Part shown: piece by piece, positions 17,856-26,840 of the stretch
How the letters are laid out: each line of letters opens with the position of its first letter
Numbering within the stretch: position 1 is the first letter of the stretch
Assembly: GCF_021648855.1 (NCBI RefSeq)
Contig: NZ_JAKJHX010000010.1
Coordinates: 5,001-69,000, forward strand
DNA from: Tychonema litorale BBK16
GTDB lineage: Bacteria > Cyanobacteriota > Cyanobacteriia > Cyanobacteriales > Microcoleaceae
Direction of reading: 5' to 3'
Length of the DNA stretch: 64,000 bases
Program-made: the position numbers and the translations under genes
Notes under the pieces: generated by a model
The model's input: only the letters and a program-made list of their open reading frames with translations
The model's database searches: none
What the model was told of the DNA's origin: nothing

Positions 17856-17901
17856 TTGATTGATGGCATACATTGATTGGCGGTGATTGGCGGTTGCTCA
17901 A

Positions 17902-19392
17902 CTATATTCTCACTTGCACTCGGCTACCATTGTTGTCGATCGGCCGCTTTACATCCTCCTTAATTCCTTTGGCAAGTAGCACCTTTTTTTTGCGTTCTTC
18001 GATATATTCGATCAGTTCTGAGGCAAATTTGTTGTTAGATTCAATTGCTTCAATAATCTTGACGGCTGGAATGACTGCAACCTCAACATCTTCTTTGGCG
18101 ATCGCTGTAACTGGACTCACCTCTCCAGGAAAGATAGCCATTTCACCAAAGGCTTCGTTAAGTGCCAGTTCACCAACTACCTTGCGATCGCCTTTTTCAT
18201 CTTTTAGGTAAGCCTCTCCCCTACCCTTAAACATCAGATAAAGTCCCTCATCTTCTTTGCCTTCCTGAATAATTAGCTCGCCTTGACCGTAGCTTTTAAA
18301 TCTAGCCTTTTCGGCCAATTTTTCAATCTGATTGTCATTGAGCGTGAGGAAATATGGGAGCGATCGCAAATAAGTTACCAATTCCTGTTGGCGATTCTCT
18401 AATATTTGGGGAATCCGGCTCGGTATTCCTTGTTTCGCATCGACGTTGTACTGCATTTGAATCGGATAGGGAGAGGTAAAACCATAACGTTTGGTTAGAT
18501 AGTAAAGTCGGAATTTGAGTTCAGGAGCAACGATAATAGCTTTTTCAGGCAGCACTTTATACCAAAGGTCGTAGGTAATACTGGAGTCTCCATAGGAACT
18601 AACCTCAGCAAAACCTTTGCCTTCGATCGCATCTATACCTTCCAACAAGCTACTTAGTGCTGGAATCACTTCATTAGGAGAGTCATCGTAAGAAAAGCTG
18701 GCGGAAATATTTTTCCACATTGCTCCTTGGCCGTAATTGATAATCTTTGCCTTCGACAGCACCCCATTAGGAACGTTTAATTTCATGGCAGGAGTTGCGA
18801 TCGTCACCGACCACCAATTTTGTTCCAGTATCCGTCCCTGCGCTCCATCTAACTCAATCCAGTCACCGGTTCTGAAGGGTTTGGCAAATAGTAGCAGCAA
18901 TCCAGAAACCAGGTTGCTGAGGGTATCTTGCAGCGCCAGAGCAATTACCGCTGAAGCTATCCCCACACTAGAACCCAAACCAGCAAAACTTATATCCCAA
19001 ATTCCATTAAAAATGTGATAGCCAATGCCTAAGATTACTAACGCCCTAGCTACTTGAAAAAACAGGTTGGGTACGTGAATTTGCCATTTGATCGGTTGCT
19101 TTTTTGTAGTCAACAGGGCGTTGATTAAAGAAAGTCCCGTTACAATAACGGCAACCCAAGTCAACGTTTCTGCAAAACGCGCCCAAGAATCTTTCCCAGC
19201 GACGCTCAAAAGCTGCCGCATTACCAATAGTACGGCTAACGGCGGTAACAGATACTCGCGCACCTGGCGCAGACCAATTGCTAAGGGGTGTTGCTGCCGT
19301 TCCAATCTGGCGGCAGCTTCACCAAGCAATACGCCAAACAAGGGAAATCCTAACCCTAAAAGTAATAACCATCCCAGAAGTGATTTATCCAT
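17902..19392 (-). CDS. MscS-type mechanosensitive channel with C-terminal cNMP-binding domain
   Basis: 496 aa. There are about four N-terminal transmembrane helices, then the MscS pore helix and beta domain (VGIASAVIALALQDTLSNL, then LLLFAKPFRTGDWIELDG). After residue ~345 comes a cyclic-nucleotide-binding domain (LIIQEGKEDEGLYLMFKGRGEAYL ... FGEMAIFPGE). The Arg expected after the phosphate-binding cassette is replaced around GEVSPVTA, so ligand binding needs testing. Related fusions in cyanobacteria are called bacterial cyclic-nucleotide-gated MscS channels. It is in the inner membrane. Upstream is a 307-bp gap; downstream is the IscB element. Confidence 0.92.
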   Translation of the reverse strand: MDKSLLGWLLLLGLGFPLFGVLLGEAAARLERQQHPLAIGLRQVREYLLPPLAVLLVMRQLLSVAGKDSWARFAETLTWVAVIVTGLSLINALLTTKKQPIKWQIHVPNLFFQVARALVILGIGYHIFNGIWDISFAGLGSSVGIASAVIALALQDTLSNLVSGLLLLFAKPFRTGDWIELDGAQGRILEQNWWSVTIATPAMKLNVPNGVLSKAKIINYGQGAMWKNISASFSYDDSPNEVIPALSSLLEGIDAIEGKGFAEVSSYGDSSITYDLWYKVLPEKAIIVAPELKFRLYYLTKRYGFTSPYPIQMQYNVDAKQGIPSRIPQILENRQQELVTYLRSLPYFLTLNDNQIEKLAEKARFKSYGQGELIIQEGKEDEGLYLMFKGRGEAYLKDEKGDRKVVGELALNEAFGEMAIFPGEVSPVTAIAKEDVEVAVIPAVKIIEAIESNNKFASELIEYIEERKKKVLLAKGIKEDVKRPIDNNGSRVQVRI

Positions 19393-19699
19393 GACTGTTT
19401 TTTAACGAATAAACAATGAGTAAGCTGTGTTGCATCTAGATTGCCTATGGTATTAGAGAGGGAGAGGGGGAGAGTGGGAGAAGATTTGACGATTTTGATC
19501 GGGACTCAAAATATGCAATTTAAATGCACAACAGCTTAGTAAGTATCTTTTAGCAGTTGTCGGTTAGTTAGAATGTTGCTTGACTGAATATTAAGGGTTA
19601 TTAGTCCCGCCCTACAATCGGCGGATTATTTTTAGAACTGGGCGGAGGGTTAAATCCCCGTATTAAAAACTTCGCTCTCAACTGTCAAGCGTCAACTGT
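19393..19699. other. Intergenic region, nothing recognised
   Basis: A GA-rich purine run (19455-19480) and AT-rich DNA are present. No frame, repeat family or clear hairpin is seen. It probably holds the promoter of the MscS-CNB gene. Confidence 0.4.
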
Positions 19700-22297
19700 T
19701 TAAGCGCCTATTTTTTCCAACTCAAGTTCTGCTGCTTCTTTCATAATTTCGCTCAGAAATGTGTAAGCTTCTTCCCACGCTTTTCGGACTGGCGTAGTAA
19801 ACTCTACACCCAGTCCTTGCGCCAAAGTCCACAGCAAAGCTTCACCTACGGTATCGTAGTATTCAGGTTTGACCCCATAGCCCGCATGACGGCGACCCAA
19901 ATTTTGAACGGTTGGAATAATCTTCTCTGGCTGACGCAAACCTTCGACTGCGATAGCCAGCGTAGCCATTAACTTACCTTCCTGCTGTTTCATATCCCCC
20001 TTAAACAGAGAACGAAAAGAAGGTGATAATTCAAACAGTCGTTGGTAGAAAAGTTCGGCAGCTTTCTCCGAAATGGGCTTGACTTTTTCAAATGATGACT
20101 GAACCAACTCCACCTGAGTGGGAACTAACTTCCTGGTGGTTACCAGCGTCCAGGTTTCTACTTCTCCCAATCCTTGAATTTTGATGACCGGGTTTTGGAT
20201 GAATGTGTAGGTATCTGCTATGCGTTCGTAGACACTTTGAGTCAGTAAAATATAGTTCAAATCGGCTTTGCTCTGGAGGCTGCTTGCTATATATGCTGTT
20301 TCTCCCCAAATGCTGTATCCGAGTCTCTGGGTGCCGACTACCCCTGCTGTTACAGGACCTGTATTAATGCTGGTGCGTAAAGCCAAGGCGGAATTATACT
20401 TAACATTCAGACGCTGGATAATCTCGATCGCGGCTAAGGCAAAATCAACAGTTCGCTTGCTGTGGTCAAATCTGGCTTCGCTGAGCCCGCAAACCGCCAT
20501 ATAGCCTGTACTTAGAGAGTTCTGTCGTTCCAAGCCGTAGCGTTCTGCAGAGTCGTCAAATTCATCAAATAATTCGGTGAGGAATTCTGTCATCTCTTGT
20601 GGTGACAGGCGTTTGTTCAGTTCAGCAATCCCAGCTAGATGAGCATTGAGAATGGTTACTTGCTTGATATTTTCAGCAATGGACATTTCTCCTTGTTTCC
20701 TGCGATCGGCGATCGCGCTGGGTAGGATATTATGCAACAGAATAGTGTTCTCCCGATCCTTAGTTTCCAGTTGCACCTCAGTTTGGCGTAATTTGTTCGC
20801 CACCTGTTTGAACTCTGTTGCGAATTCCCCAAACTCGTCTTGCGATTTTACCTCAATTTCCACATCCAGTTCCCCGGCGCTAAGTTTCCGGGCACTTTCA
20901 GTTAGGCGACCCAGGGGAGAGGTAAAAATCCTCGCAGCAATTGCCGCTAAAAACGCTGTTCCTAGTAGGAAAAGCACCGCCGCAATCAGTAAAATTACCT
21001 GCAAAGTGTAAAGCGGACGATAAGCTTCCCCCACCTCCATCTCTGCTAGAATCGCCCAATTTAAGCCGTTCAATTTCAAAGGAGAATAGGAACTCAATAC
21101 CTCAGCACCCCGATAGTTGCGGTCTACCATCATGCCTTTTTTCCCTGCTAAGGCGGCTTTGGCCGCTGAACTGTTGATTTTCTGCAAGCCAATGGTAGTG
21201 TTGAAGCTCTCCATTAGTTGCAGAGTTCTCTCGTCAGTTCCCGTGTAACGAACAGCGTTTTGATATTTTTTGGGGTCTTCAACCCAAAAACGGGATGTCG
21301 AACGCATTAAGGAATCCGGTCCGACTAAATAAGCTTCTCCCGTTTTTTGCAAACCACTGCCTTCCCAATTATTACTCCGGTTAATAGCCGCGTCGATCTT
21401 ATTAATAGGAATTTGCACTGCCAAGATGCCGATCGTGTTAGAACCGCTATAAATGGGTGTTGCTACGAAAGCGGCGGTCGCGTTATAAGAGGGTCGGTAA
21501 GGTTTGAAATCAGCAACCTGAATGCTACCTTGGGTTGGATTTGCCTGGACTGCCTCCACCAATTCAGTTAGCGAACTCTGAGCGTAAAAACCTTGCAGTC
21601 GGTTAGTGGCAAAATCTGTCTCTTTAAAATAGGAATAGATGATATCCCCGGTTTTATGGTTAATCAAAAATACATCGTAATAACCAAATTTTTCGATAAT
21701 TCCTGCAAAGAATTTTTGATATTTGGCATGAGCTTTGCTGTAATCGCTGCCATCACCAGCATCGAGGAGTTTGTCTTTTTTGCCTACTGGATTGGGATTA
21801 GCAGCAATGTAGTGATACTGGAGATAGCGAGTGGCTTGTCCGGTGGGAATATAAACGCTGGGGTTCAGTTCTTCTGGAGATAGATTCTTTTTCAATCGAG
21901 GGAAAAAATGCTCTGTGTAGTAAGCATTCAAAGCTGTATCCCATTCGGCGGGAATAAAGTTGCGATCGAGATTGCGGAAACTGCCATTCAACTCCACCAT
22001 CGCTTTGACAACGTTGCTGTCTGATGCCAGCATCCCTACTTGGCTGTTCAAATTTTCAAAGTACGACTCAAACTGCTCGGCTTTGGTGCTGCTGACACCT
22101 GCAAGTTGCTCGGCGATTTTGCTTCGGAGGGTGGCTTGTGTTTGATACCAACCAATCCCGCTAACTACGACTACAGAACCGAGGCTAACTCCCAGGAGCA
22201 ATGCTTGCATCTTGGATTGAATTGTCCAGCCGCCCAGTTTGAGATTGCTTAGGGAGCCATTACGGAATTTACGCAAGCCATTTAGGGGATTTAACAT
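19700..22297 (-). CDS. dCache-HAMP-degenerate class III cyclase-globin membrane protein
   Basis: 865 aa. It has a TM helix (~30-52), a large periplasmic dCache-like sensor (~55-425), a second TM (~430-458), HAMP (~458-510) and a class III nucleotidyl cyclase fold (~545-705). A C-terminal globin domain (~735-860) follows. The globin has an E7 Gln candidate (MKQQEGKLM) and a proximal His in RRHAGYGVKPEYY (~804), so heme binding is expected. In the cyclase, both metal-binding Asp positions are changed: FxDI is NAHL (~551-554) and GDxYM is STGYM (~593-597). The fold is otherwise conserved (NTGPVTAGVVGT). It is probably a catalytically dead cyclase used for signalling or dimerisation, gated by periplasmic ligand and gas/redox. 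It is a single gene. Confidence 0.9.
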   Translation of the reverse strand: MLNPLNGLRKFRNGSLSNLKLGGWTIQSKMQALLLGVSLGSVVVVSGIGWYQTQATLRSKIAEQLAGVSSTKAEQFESYFENLNSQVGMLASDSNVVKAMVELNGSFRNLDRNFIPAEWDTALNAYYTEHFFPRLKKNLSPEELNPSVYIPTGQATRYLQYHYIAANPNPVGKKDKLLDAGDGSDYSKAHAKYQKFFAGIIEKFGYYDVFLINHKTGDIIYSYFKETDFATNRLQGFYAQSSLTELVEAVQANPTQGSIQVADFKPYRPSYNATAAFVATPIYSGSNTIGILAVQIPINKIDAAINRSNNWEGSGLQKTGEAYLVGPDSLMRSTSRFWVEDPKKYQNAVRYTGTDERTLQLMESFNTTIGLQKINSSAAKAALAGKKGMMVDRNYRGAEVLSSYSPLKLNGLNWAILAEMEVGEAYRPLYTLQVILLIAAVLFLLGTAFLAAIAARIFTSPLGRLTESARKLSAGELDVEIEVKSQDEFGEFATEFKQVANKLRQTEVQLETKDRENTILLHNILPSAIADRRKQGEMSIAENIKQVTILNAHLAGIAELNKRLSPQEMTEFLTELFDEFDDSAERYGLERQNSLSTGYMAVCGLSEARFDHSKRTVDFALAAIEIIQRLNVKYNSALALRTSINTGPVTAGVVGTQRLGYSIWGETAYIASSLQSKADLNYILLTQSVYERIADTYTFIQNPVIKIQGLGEVETWTLVTTRKLVPTQVELVQSSFEKVKPISEKAAELFYQRLFELSPSFRSLFKGDMKQQEGKLMATLAIAVEGLRQPEKIIPTVQNLGRRHAGYGVKPEYYDTVGEALLWTLAQGLGVEFTTPVRKAWEEAYTFLSEIMKEAAELELEKIGA

Positions 22298-22898
22298 CTT
22301 TTTTACTGACTAGATATAGTGTTGTAGATAACAATAAGCCAAGATCTCTAATTTCTCAGCTTTTTTAAGCTTTTCATGGTGGGATTTATATTTCTTACTT
22401 ATCTATATCAGGTTGAGTTGTTTAAGTCAAGTTGTTTTTAAGTTTTTTTCAGGTCAATTATTCGGGTTTTAAAGTAGGAAAGGTAGGAAAAGTAGGAAAG
22501 GTAGGAAAAGTAGGAACCTAGGATAAGCCCGATAAAAAAAATCAAAAAAAGCTTAATATGAGGTTTAGTTCTCTTCCATTCTGGAGTCTTCCCAAGGCAC
22601 AGAGGAGGCAGGAGGAAAGAGTTAGAAGGAAAGAGTCAGAATAAGTGTTTTTACAAATATAGCAACCCTAAATCATTTGTGAATTTCTTACTCCCTCCCC
22701 TTAGCAAGGGGAGGGTTGGGGTGGGGTAAAAAATTTACGACTCATTTAGGATTGCTATATGAAATGCTCCCAGAAAAACAAGCTAAAAACCAAGCCAGAT
22801 GATAATTTTGCGATCGTGCTATTCTCTGCAATTTCAGGTAAATAACGAAGACACAAATTGTGATATTTGAGAAACTAGGATGTGAAGGTAAATATACG
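22298..22898. repeat. Intergenic region with (TAGGAAAAG)n array and a MITE
   Basis: A tandem array of GTAGGAAAG/GTAGGAAAA 9-mers lies at 22472-22518; the reverse-complement array recurs at 40845-40885. At 22657-22760 a 104-bp unit has termini ATATAGCAAYCCTAAAT in inverted orientation around a GGGGAGG/CCTCCCC palindrome. The same terminal sequence bounds the element at 30013-30139. No gene is seen; the porin promoter should be within the last 100 bp. Confidence 0.75.
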
Positions 22899-24950
22899 AT
22901 GAATGCACTTTTTTGCCAAACTTTAGTAGTTACGCTAACTGTTTTAGGTAGTGGACTGATGCCGATCGCGATCGCCCAGGCTGTCGATTCCCCAATTACC
23001 GATCGACCGATCGCTTCACCAACCAACGGCAACGAAACCGAACCCCAAATAAATTTACAAGCAGAGACACTCCCAGAGTCAGTAGTTAGCGATGAAAAGG
23101 TTGGCGATGATTCCCTCAACAGCCTGTTGCTTCCAACCACTACTAACCAAGAACAACCAACGCAGAAAGCGGCAGATTTCAGTCAAGATATAAGTCTAAA
23201 TCAGGAAACAGGGTCTGAGCTAATCAAGGAAAATTCCCTAGTTTCCAATCCATCGCCAGAGAACACATTGACGGAACAGGTGATTCCTGTCTCTGGGCTA
23301 ACAGCAGAACTGCCACAACAGAATACCTCTGTTGTGCCAGCCAGGGAAAAACCCCTGAACCCACTCTTTGATCACAAACTATCGCCTCCCGATCGGAATA
23401 CCTCTGTTCTGCCTGACTTGAACCATACCCTCGACCCGCTCTTTGACAAAACACTATCAGAAGACAACATCTCGATCGACCAAGTGACCTCAGTCTCCCA
23501 GCTATCCGACGTGAAGCCAACAGATTGGGCATTTCAAGCATTGCAATCTCTAGTCGAACGCTACGGTTGTATCGCAGGCTATCCCGACGGCACCTACCGC
23601 GGCAACCGGGCAATGACCCGTTACGAATTTGCCGCCGGTTTAAACGCTTGCTTAGATAAGGTGAGGGAACTAATTACCGCTGGGACGACAAACTTAATTA
23701 CTAAAGAAGACTTGGGTATCGTGCAACGGCTGCAAGAAGAATTTTCAGCCGAATTAGCGACGTTGCGCGGGCGCGTAGATGCCCTGGAAGCTCGGACAGC
23801 CGAACTCGAAGCCAACCAATTCTCCCCCACTACAAAGCTGAGCGGTCAGGTGTTAACTATTCTAGGAGATGCCTTTGGCAAAAATGCTGATGAAGCGAAT
23901 AACACTGCATTCGCCTATCGAGTCCGACTCAACTTAAGCACCAGCTTCACGGGTAAAGATAGCTTGTTAGTGGGTTTGCAAGCCATCAATTTAAGGCGAC
24001 TTGATTCTGCTACTGAATTTCCCCAAGGTCGTCTGAGCGGTGCGACTGATGAAACTCGTTTTCTGGGATCGAGCATATCAGGAGATGGAACTCTTCGTTT
24101 GAGCGGATTGCAATATCGCTTCCCGGTGGGTGACAAACTGCTGGTTTCTTTAAATGCCTTTTCTAGCGATCGGCTACTTTCAGCACCCCTGAGTCCGTTT
24201 AGCAGCTCTACAACAGGAGCTATATCGTACTTTGGTTCATTGAACCCGATCCTGTACCCCACCGGTCAGCAGGCGGGAATTGGCGTGCAGTGGAAGGCAA
24301 CTCCGTGGTTGAATGTCGATTTCTCGATCGGCAGCGAATCCCGGACTGGCGACCCGACTGTAGGTCTCTTCAGTGGTGGCTACAGTGGTTCTGTACGAAC
24401 GGTCTTCGATTTTGGTCCGCTCGATATTTCTTTAAATTACATCCACTTCTACTCTCCTGAATTTGGGGCTGATACGGCAAGTGGCAGTAACGCTGCAAAA
24501 GTTGTGGGGGCAGGGCCAGTTGTCGCCAACGCATATCTTCCTGGAATCTCCTATCGATTCTCCCCGACTTTTGGGTTAACCGGTTCTGTGGGTTTGATTA
24601 ATGCTCGTGCCTTGGGCAATGGTACGAAGGGAGATGCTAATGTGTTGGACTATCGTTTTTCTCTGGCTTTTTATGACTTGGGCAAACAAGGTAACTTAGC
24701 TGGTATTGTTTTTGGGATGCAACCCAGGCTAACGGGTACGAGCAATGGGACGATCGCTCGATCGATTGGTTTACCCCAAGGACAACGCAGCGATCGCGAC
24801 TTCGGATTTCACGTCGAAGCTTTTTACACCCATCTACTGACCGACAATATTACTATTACCCCTGGTATATTGTGGTTGACCGCCCCCAACCATGACAATC
24901 GCAACCCTGATGTTGTTGTGGGAGTAATTAGAACAACCTTCTCTTTTTAA
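22899..24950 (+). CDS. SLH-domain outer-membrane porin (iron-uptake/OprB-like)
   Basis: 683 aa from the ATG at 22899, giving signal peptide MNALFCQTLVVTLTVLGSGL..AIAQA. A long linker (~30-200) contains two DPLFD-type repeats (PLNPLFDHKLS, LDPLFDKTLS). An SLH domain (~205-265; VKPTDWAFQALQSLVERYGC, YPDGTYRGNRAMTRYEFA) then ties the protein to peptidoglycan or its secondary polymer. A coiled coil (~275-310) leads to a ~370-residue beta barrel ending in Phe (TTFSF). These are the features of cyanobacterial SLH porins, which carry inorganic ions including iron. Distance to neighbours suggests a single gene. Confidence 0.92.
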   Translation: MNALFCQTLVVTLTVLGSGLMPIAIAQAVDSPITDRPIASPTNGNETEPQINLQAETLPESVVSDEKVGDDSLNSLLLPTTTNQEQPTQKAADFSQDISLNQETGSELIKENSLVSNPSPENTLTEQVIPVSGLTAELPQQNTSVVPAREKPLNPLFDHKLSPPDRNTSVLPDLNHTLDPLFDKTLSEDNISIDQVTSVSQLSDVKPTDWAFQALQSLVERYGCIAGYPDGTYRGNRAMTRYEFAAGLNACLDKVRELITAGTTNLITKEDLGIVQRLQEEFSAELATLRGRVDALEARTAELEANQFSPTTKLSGQVLTILGDAFGKNADEANNTAFAYRVRLNLSTSFTGKDSLLVGLQAINLRRLDSATEFPQGRLSGATDETRFLGSSISGDGTLRLSGLQYRFPVGDKLLVSLNAFSSDRLLSAPLSPFSSSTTGAISYFGSLNPILYPTGQQAGIGVQWKATPWLNVDFSIGSESRTGDPTVGLFSGGYSGSVRTVFDFGPLDISLNYIHFYSPEFGADTASGSNAAKVVGAGPVVANAYLPGISYRFSPTFGLTGSVGLINARALGNGTKGDANVLDYRFSLAFYDLGKQGNLAGIVFGMQPRLTGTSNGTIARSIGLPQGQRSDRDFGFHVEAFYTHLLTDNITITPGILWLTAPNHDNRNPDVVVGVIRTTFSF

Positions 24951-25025
24951 CTCAAAAGTAATTGGTAATTGGTAATTGGTAATCAATTCTAAAGACTCTG
25001 AATTTCCCATTTAGCGAGTGTTTTT

Positions 25026-25595
25026 ATGAACCAACAAGTTTTAGCAGTAATTGAGAAAATCCGTGTCCTCGGTGGCGAACAGTACGGGGAAAGTGCTTGG
25101 CGAAATCCCATTCGTCAGGATACCGGCCCAATTCTGCAAGCTCTCGTTGCAGCAGTACGACCAAAGACGATCCTTGAACTTGGTACGGGATATGGTCTCT
25201 CTACCTGCTACCTAGCACTTGGAGATCAGAAGGCAATTATCCACACCGTCGAGTTTGATAAATCTGTGGCAGAGCAAGCCGGGGATTACTTTCAACAAGC
25301 AGGAATAGATCGCCAGATTCGGCAGTGGATTTGTTCTTCTGAGGAGGCAATTCGGCAAATTCCGAAGGAAATTCCGCTACCGGATTTGGTGTTTGTAGAT
25401 CACGCGAAGCGGCCTTATAAGGAGGACGTGAGCGCTATTATTGAACTCTGTAGTGGCAAACAAATTCTGCTCCTTGCGGATAATGTCGAAGATCGCAAGC
25501 AGGAACTTGCCGATTTTCTAGACTGGTTTGGGACGATCGCACTCACAAGTACGATAATTCCTACCCAATGCGGTTTGCTCGTTGCGTGGGTATAG
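25026..25595 (+). CDS. SAM-dependent O-methyltransferase-like protein
   Basis: 189 aa. SAM-binding motif I is ILELGTGYGLSTCYLA, and motif II is HTVEFDKSVAEQA. Asp in PDLVFVDHAKR fits the metal-dependent catechol O-methyltransferase (methyltransf_24/3) group, which has VDxxK at this point. No substrate can be proposed and there is no operon partner. It starts with ATG at 25026 after a TTTTT tract. Confidence 0.85.
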   Translation: MNQQVLAVIEKIRVLGGEQYGESAWRNPIRQDTGPILQALVAAVRPKTILELGTGYGLSTCYLALGDQKAIIHTVEFDKSVAEQAGDYFQQAGIDRQIRQWICSSEEAIRQIPKEIPLPDLVFVDHAKRPYKEDVSAIIELCSGKQILLLADNVEDRKQELADFLDWFGTIALTSTIIPTQCGLLVAWV

Positions 25596-25686
25596 GTAGG
25601 GCTTGCTGCATCCCTTTCAAGTTTTGTACTTGTAATTTACTTTTGGAAACTAGCGAAAAAGGAGTATCGATAGAGATGGTAAAGGT

Positions 25687-26688
25687 GTGAGTACAGAGCA
25701 TTACAACCGAGCCTGTTCAAAAACAATCGTTAAGTCGAGCAATGCCTCGTTAATGCTCATGAACATAATTAATGCCAGTGACATTCTTAAGCGGTATGCC
25801 GAGGAGGAACGAAATTTTCAAAATCTTAACCTTAGTCGAATTGACCTGAAGGGTGCCGACCTAAATGGAAGTGATTTTAGTCAGGCTAACCTCAATAGTG
25901 CCGATTTGAGTTTCACCAATTTAAGCAGCACAAATCTGATTTGGACAGATTTGAATCGAGCCAACTTAAGACAGGCAAACTTAACTCAAACTTGCCTGTT
26001 TCACAGCAGTCTTTTGTGGGCGGATTTACAGCGAGTCGCATTAGTTGACGCCAACCTGAGTAATGCTCTCCTCGATCGTGCAAATCTAACTTCTGCCTGT
26101 TTAAAGGGTGCTAATTTAACTGAAGCATCTTTAGAAGGTGCTTGTTTGGTTCAAGCATCTCTGAGTCAAGCCAATTTATTGAAAGCAAACTTGAAAGCAG
26201 CGGATTTTACAGAAGCCAACCTCGATGATGCAAACCTGTATCAGACAAATTGGGAAGGTGCCATCTTAATCCAAGCCTCGTTGCAGCGAGTTGACCTTGA
26301 AGAGAGCCAGCTTAATGAGACAATTCTCAGGAGGGCTGATTTGACGGAGGCTGATTTGGTTGGGGCAGATTTAAGATATGCCGATTTGACAGAAGCAATT
26401 TTGTGCCGAGTTGCTCTAGAATTAGCCAACTTAGTTGGCGCTGACTTAAGCCGTGCTAATCTAAAGCGAGCTTCTCTATTTCAAGCCGATCTAGAGGGAG
26501 CAGTATTGCGAGATGCCAATCTGGCTGAGACGGATCTGAGACACGCCAATTTGAAAGATACTCAGCTAATGGGTGCTGATTTTTCTGGTGCTCGCGTCAA
26601 AAGAGCCTGCTTTACAGACGCCCGAGGGTTAACTTGCCAACAGAAGCAGTGGCTCAAAGCTAATGGAGGCTTGAATATCCCAATCTAG
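25687..26688 (+). CDS. Pentapeptide-repeat protein
   Basis: 333 aa from a GTG; starts at ATG 25753 or 25759 (MNIINASDILKRYAEEERNF) are at least as likely, because family members usually begin near there. From ~residue 48 on there are about 50 consecutive A(D/N)LxX pentapeptides (GADLNGSDFSQANLNSADLS), predicted to form a right-handed quadrilateral beta helix. The tail (ARGLTCQQKQWLKANGGL) is the usual cap. No fused enzymatic domain is present. Such proteins are abundant in filamentous cyanobacteria; function is unknown. Confidence 0.9.
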   Translation: MSTEHYNRACSKTIVKSSNASLMLMNIINASDILKRYAEEERNFQNLNLSRIDLKGADLNGSDFSQANLNSADLSFTNLSSTNLIWTDLNRANLRQANLTQTCLFHSSLLWADLQRVALVDANLSNALLDRANLTSACLKGANLTEASLEGACLVQASLSQANLLKANLKAADFTEANLDDANLYQTNWEGAILIQASLQRVDLEESQLNETILRRADLTEADLVGADLRYADLTEAILCRVALELANLVGADLSRANLKRASLFQADLEGAVLRDANLAETDLRHANLKDTQLMGADFSGARVKRACFTDARGLTCQQKQWLKANGGLNIPI

Positions 26689-26696
26689 TGCAAGAA

Positions 26697-26756
26697 GGCG
26701 GGAGGAGGCAGGAGGCAGGAGGCAGGAGGCAGGAGGTAGAGGGGAGGAGGCAGGAG
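26697..26756. repeat. (GGCAGGA)n heptamer tandem repeat
   Basis: About eight imperfect GGAGGCA/GGCAGGA heptamers follow the pentapeptide gene. The complementary (TGCCTCC)n array is at 36383-36426. This is a cyanobacterial STRR-type repeat. Confidence 0.85.
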
Positions 26757-26840
26757 GGAAGAAAGCTTGTACAGTAAGCTTTTTAACATTGTTGAGCTGG
26801 TGGGTTATTTCGGCAGTGATGTATTAGCAAATTGTTGTTA

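Larger units (their letters stand above)
16276..17856 (-). mobile_element. IscB transposon-like element (non-autonomous IS200/IS605-like, HEARO type)
   Basis: The element contains the omega RNA and iscB and no TnpA transposase. In minus-strand order the left end carries hairpin CTCAG-GGTTCAAGCC-A-CTGAG (17826-17846). The right end carries hairpin CTCAG-GACTAAAGTC-G-CTGAG (16278-16298), preceded by a GGCGGT-TTGA-ACCGCC stem (16312-16327). Matching subterminal hairpins at both ends, with no inverted repeats, are what single-strand IS200/IS605 transposition requires. The exact boundary bases are uncertain by several nucleotides. The element lies between the MscS-CNB gene and the phosphate-binding lipoprotein gene. 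Confidence 0.75.
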
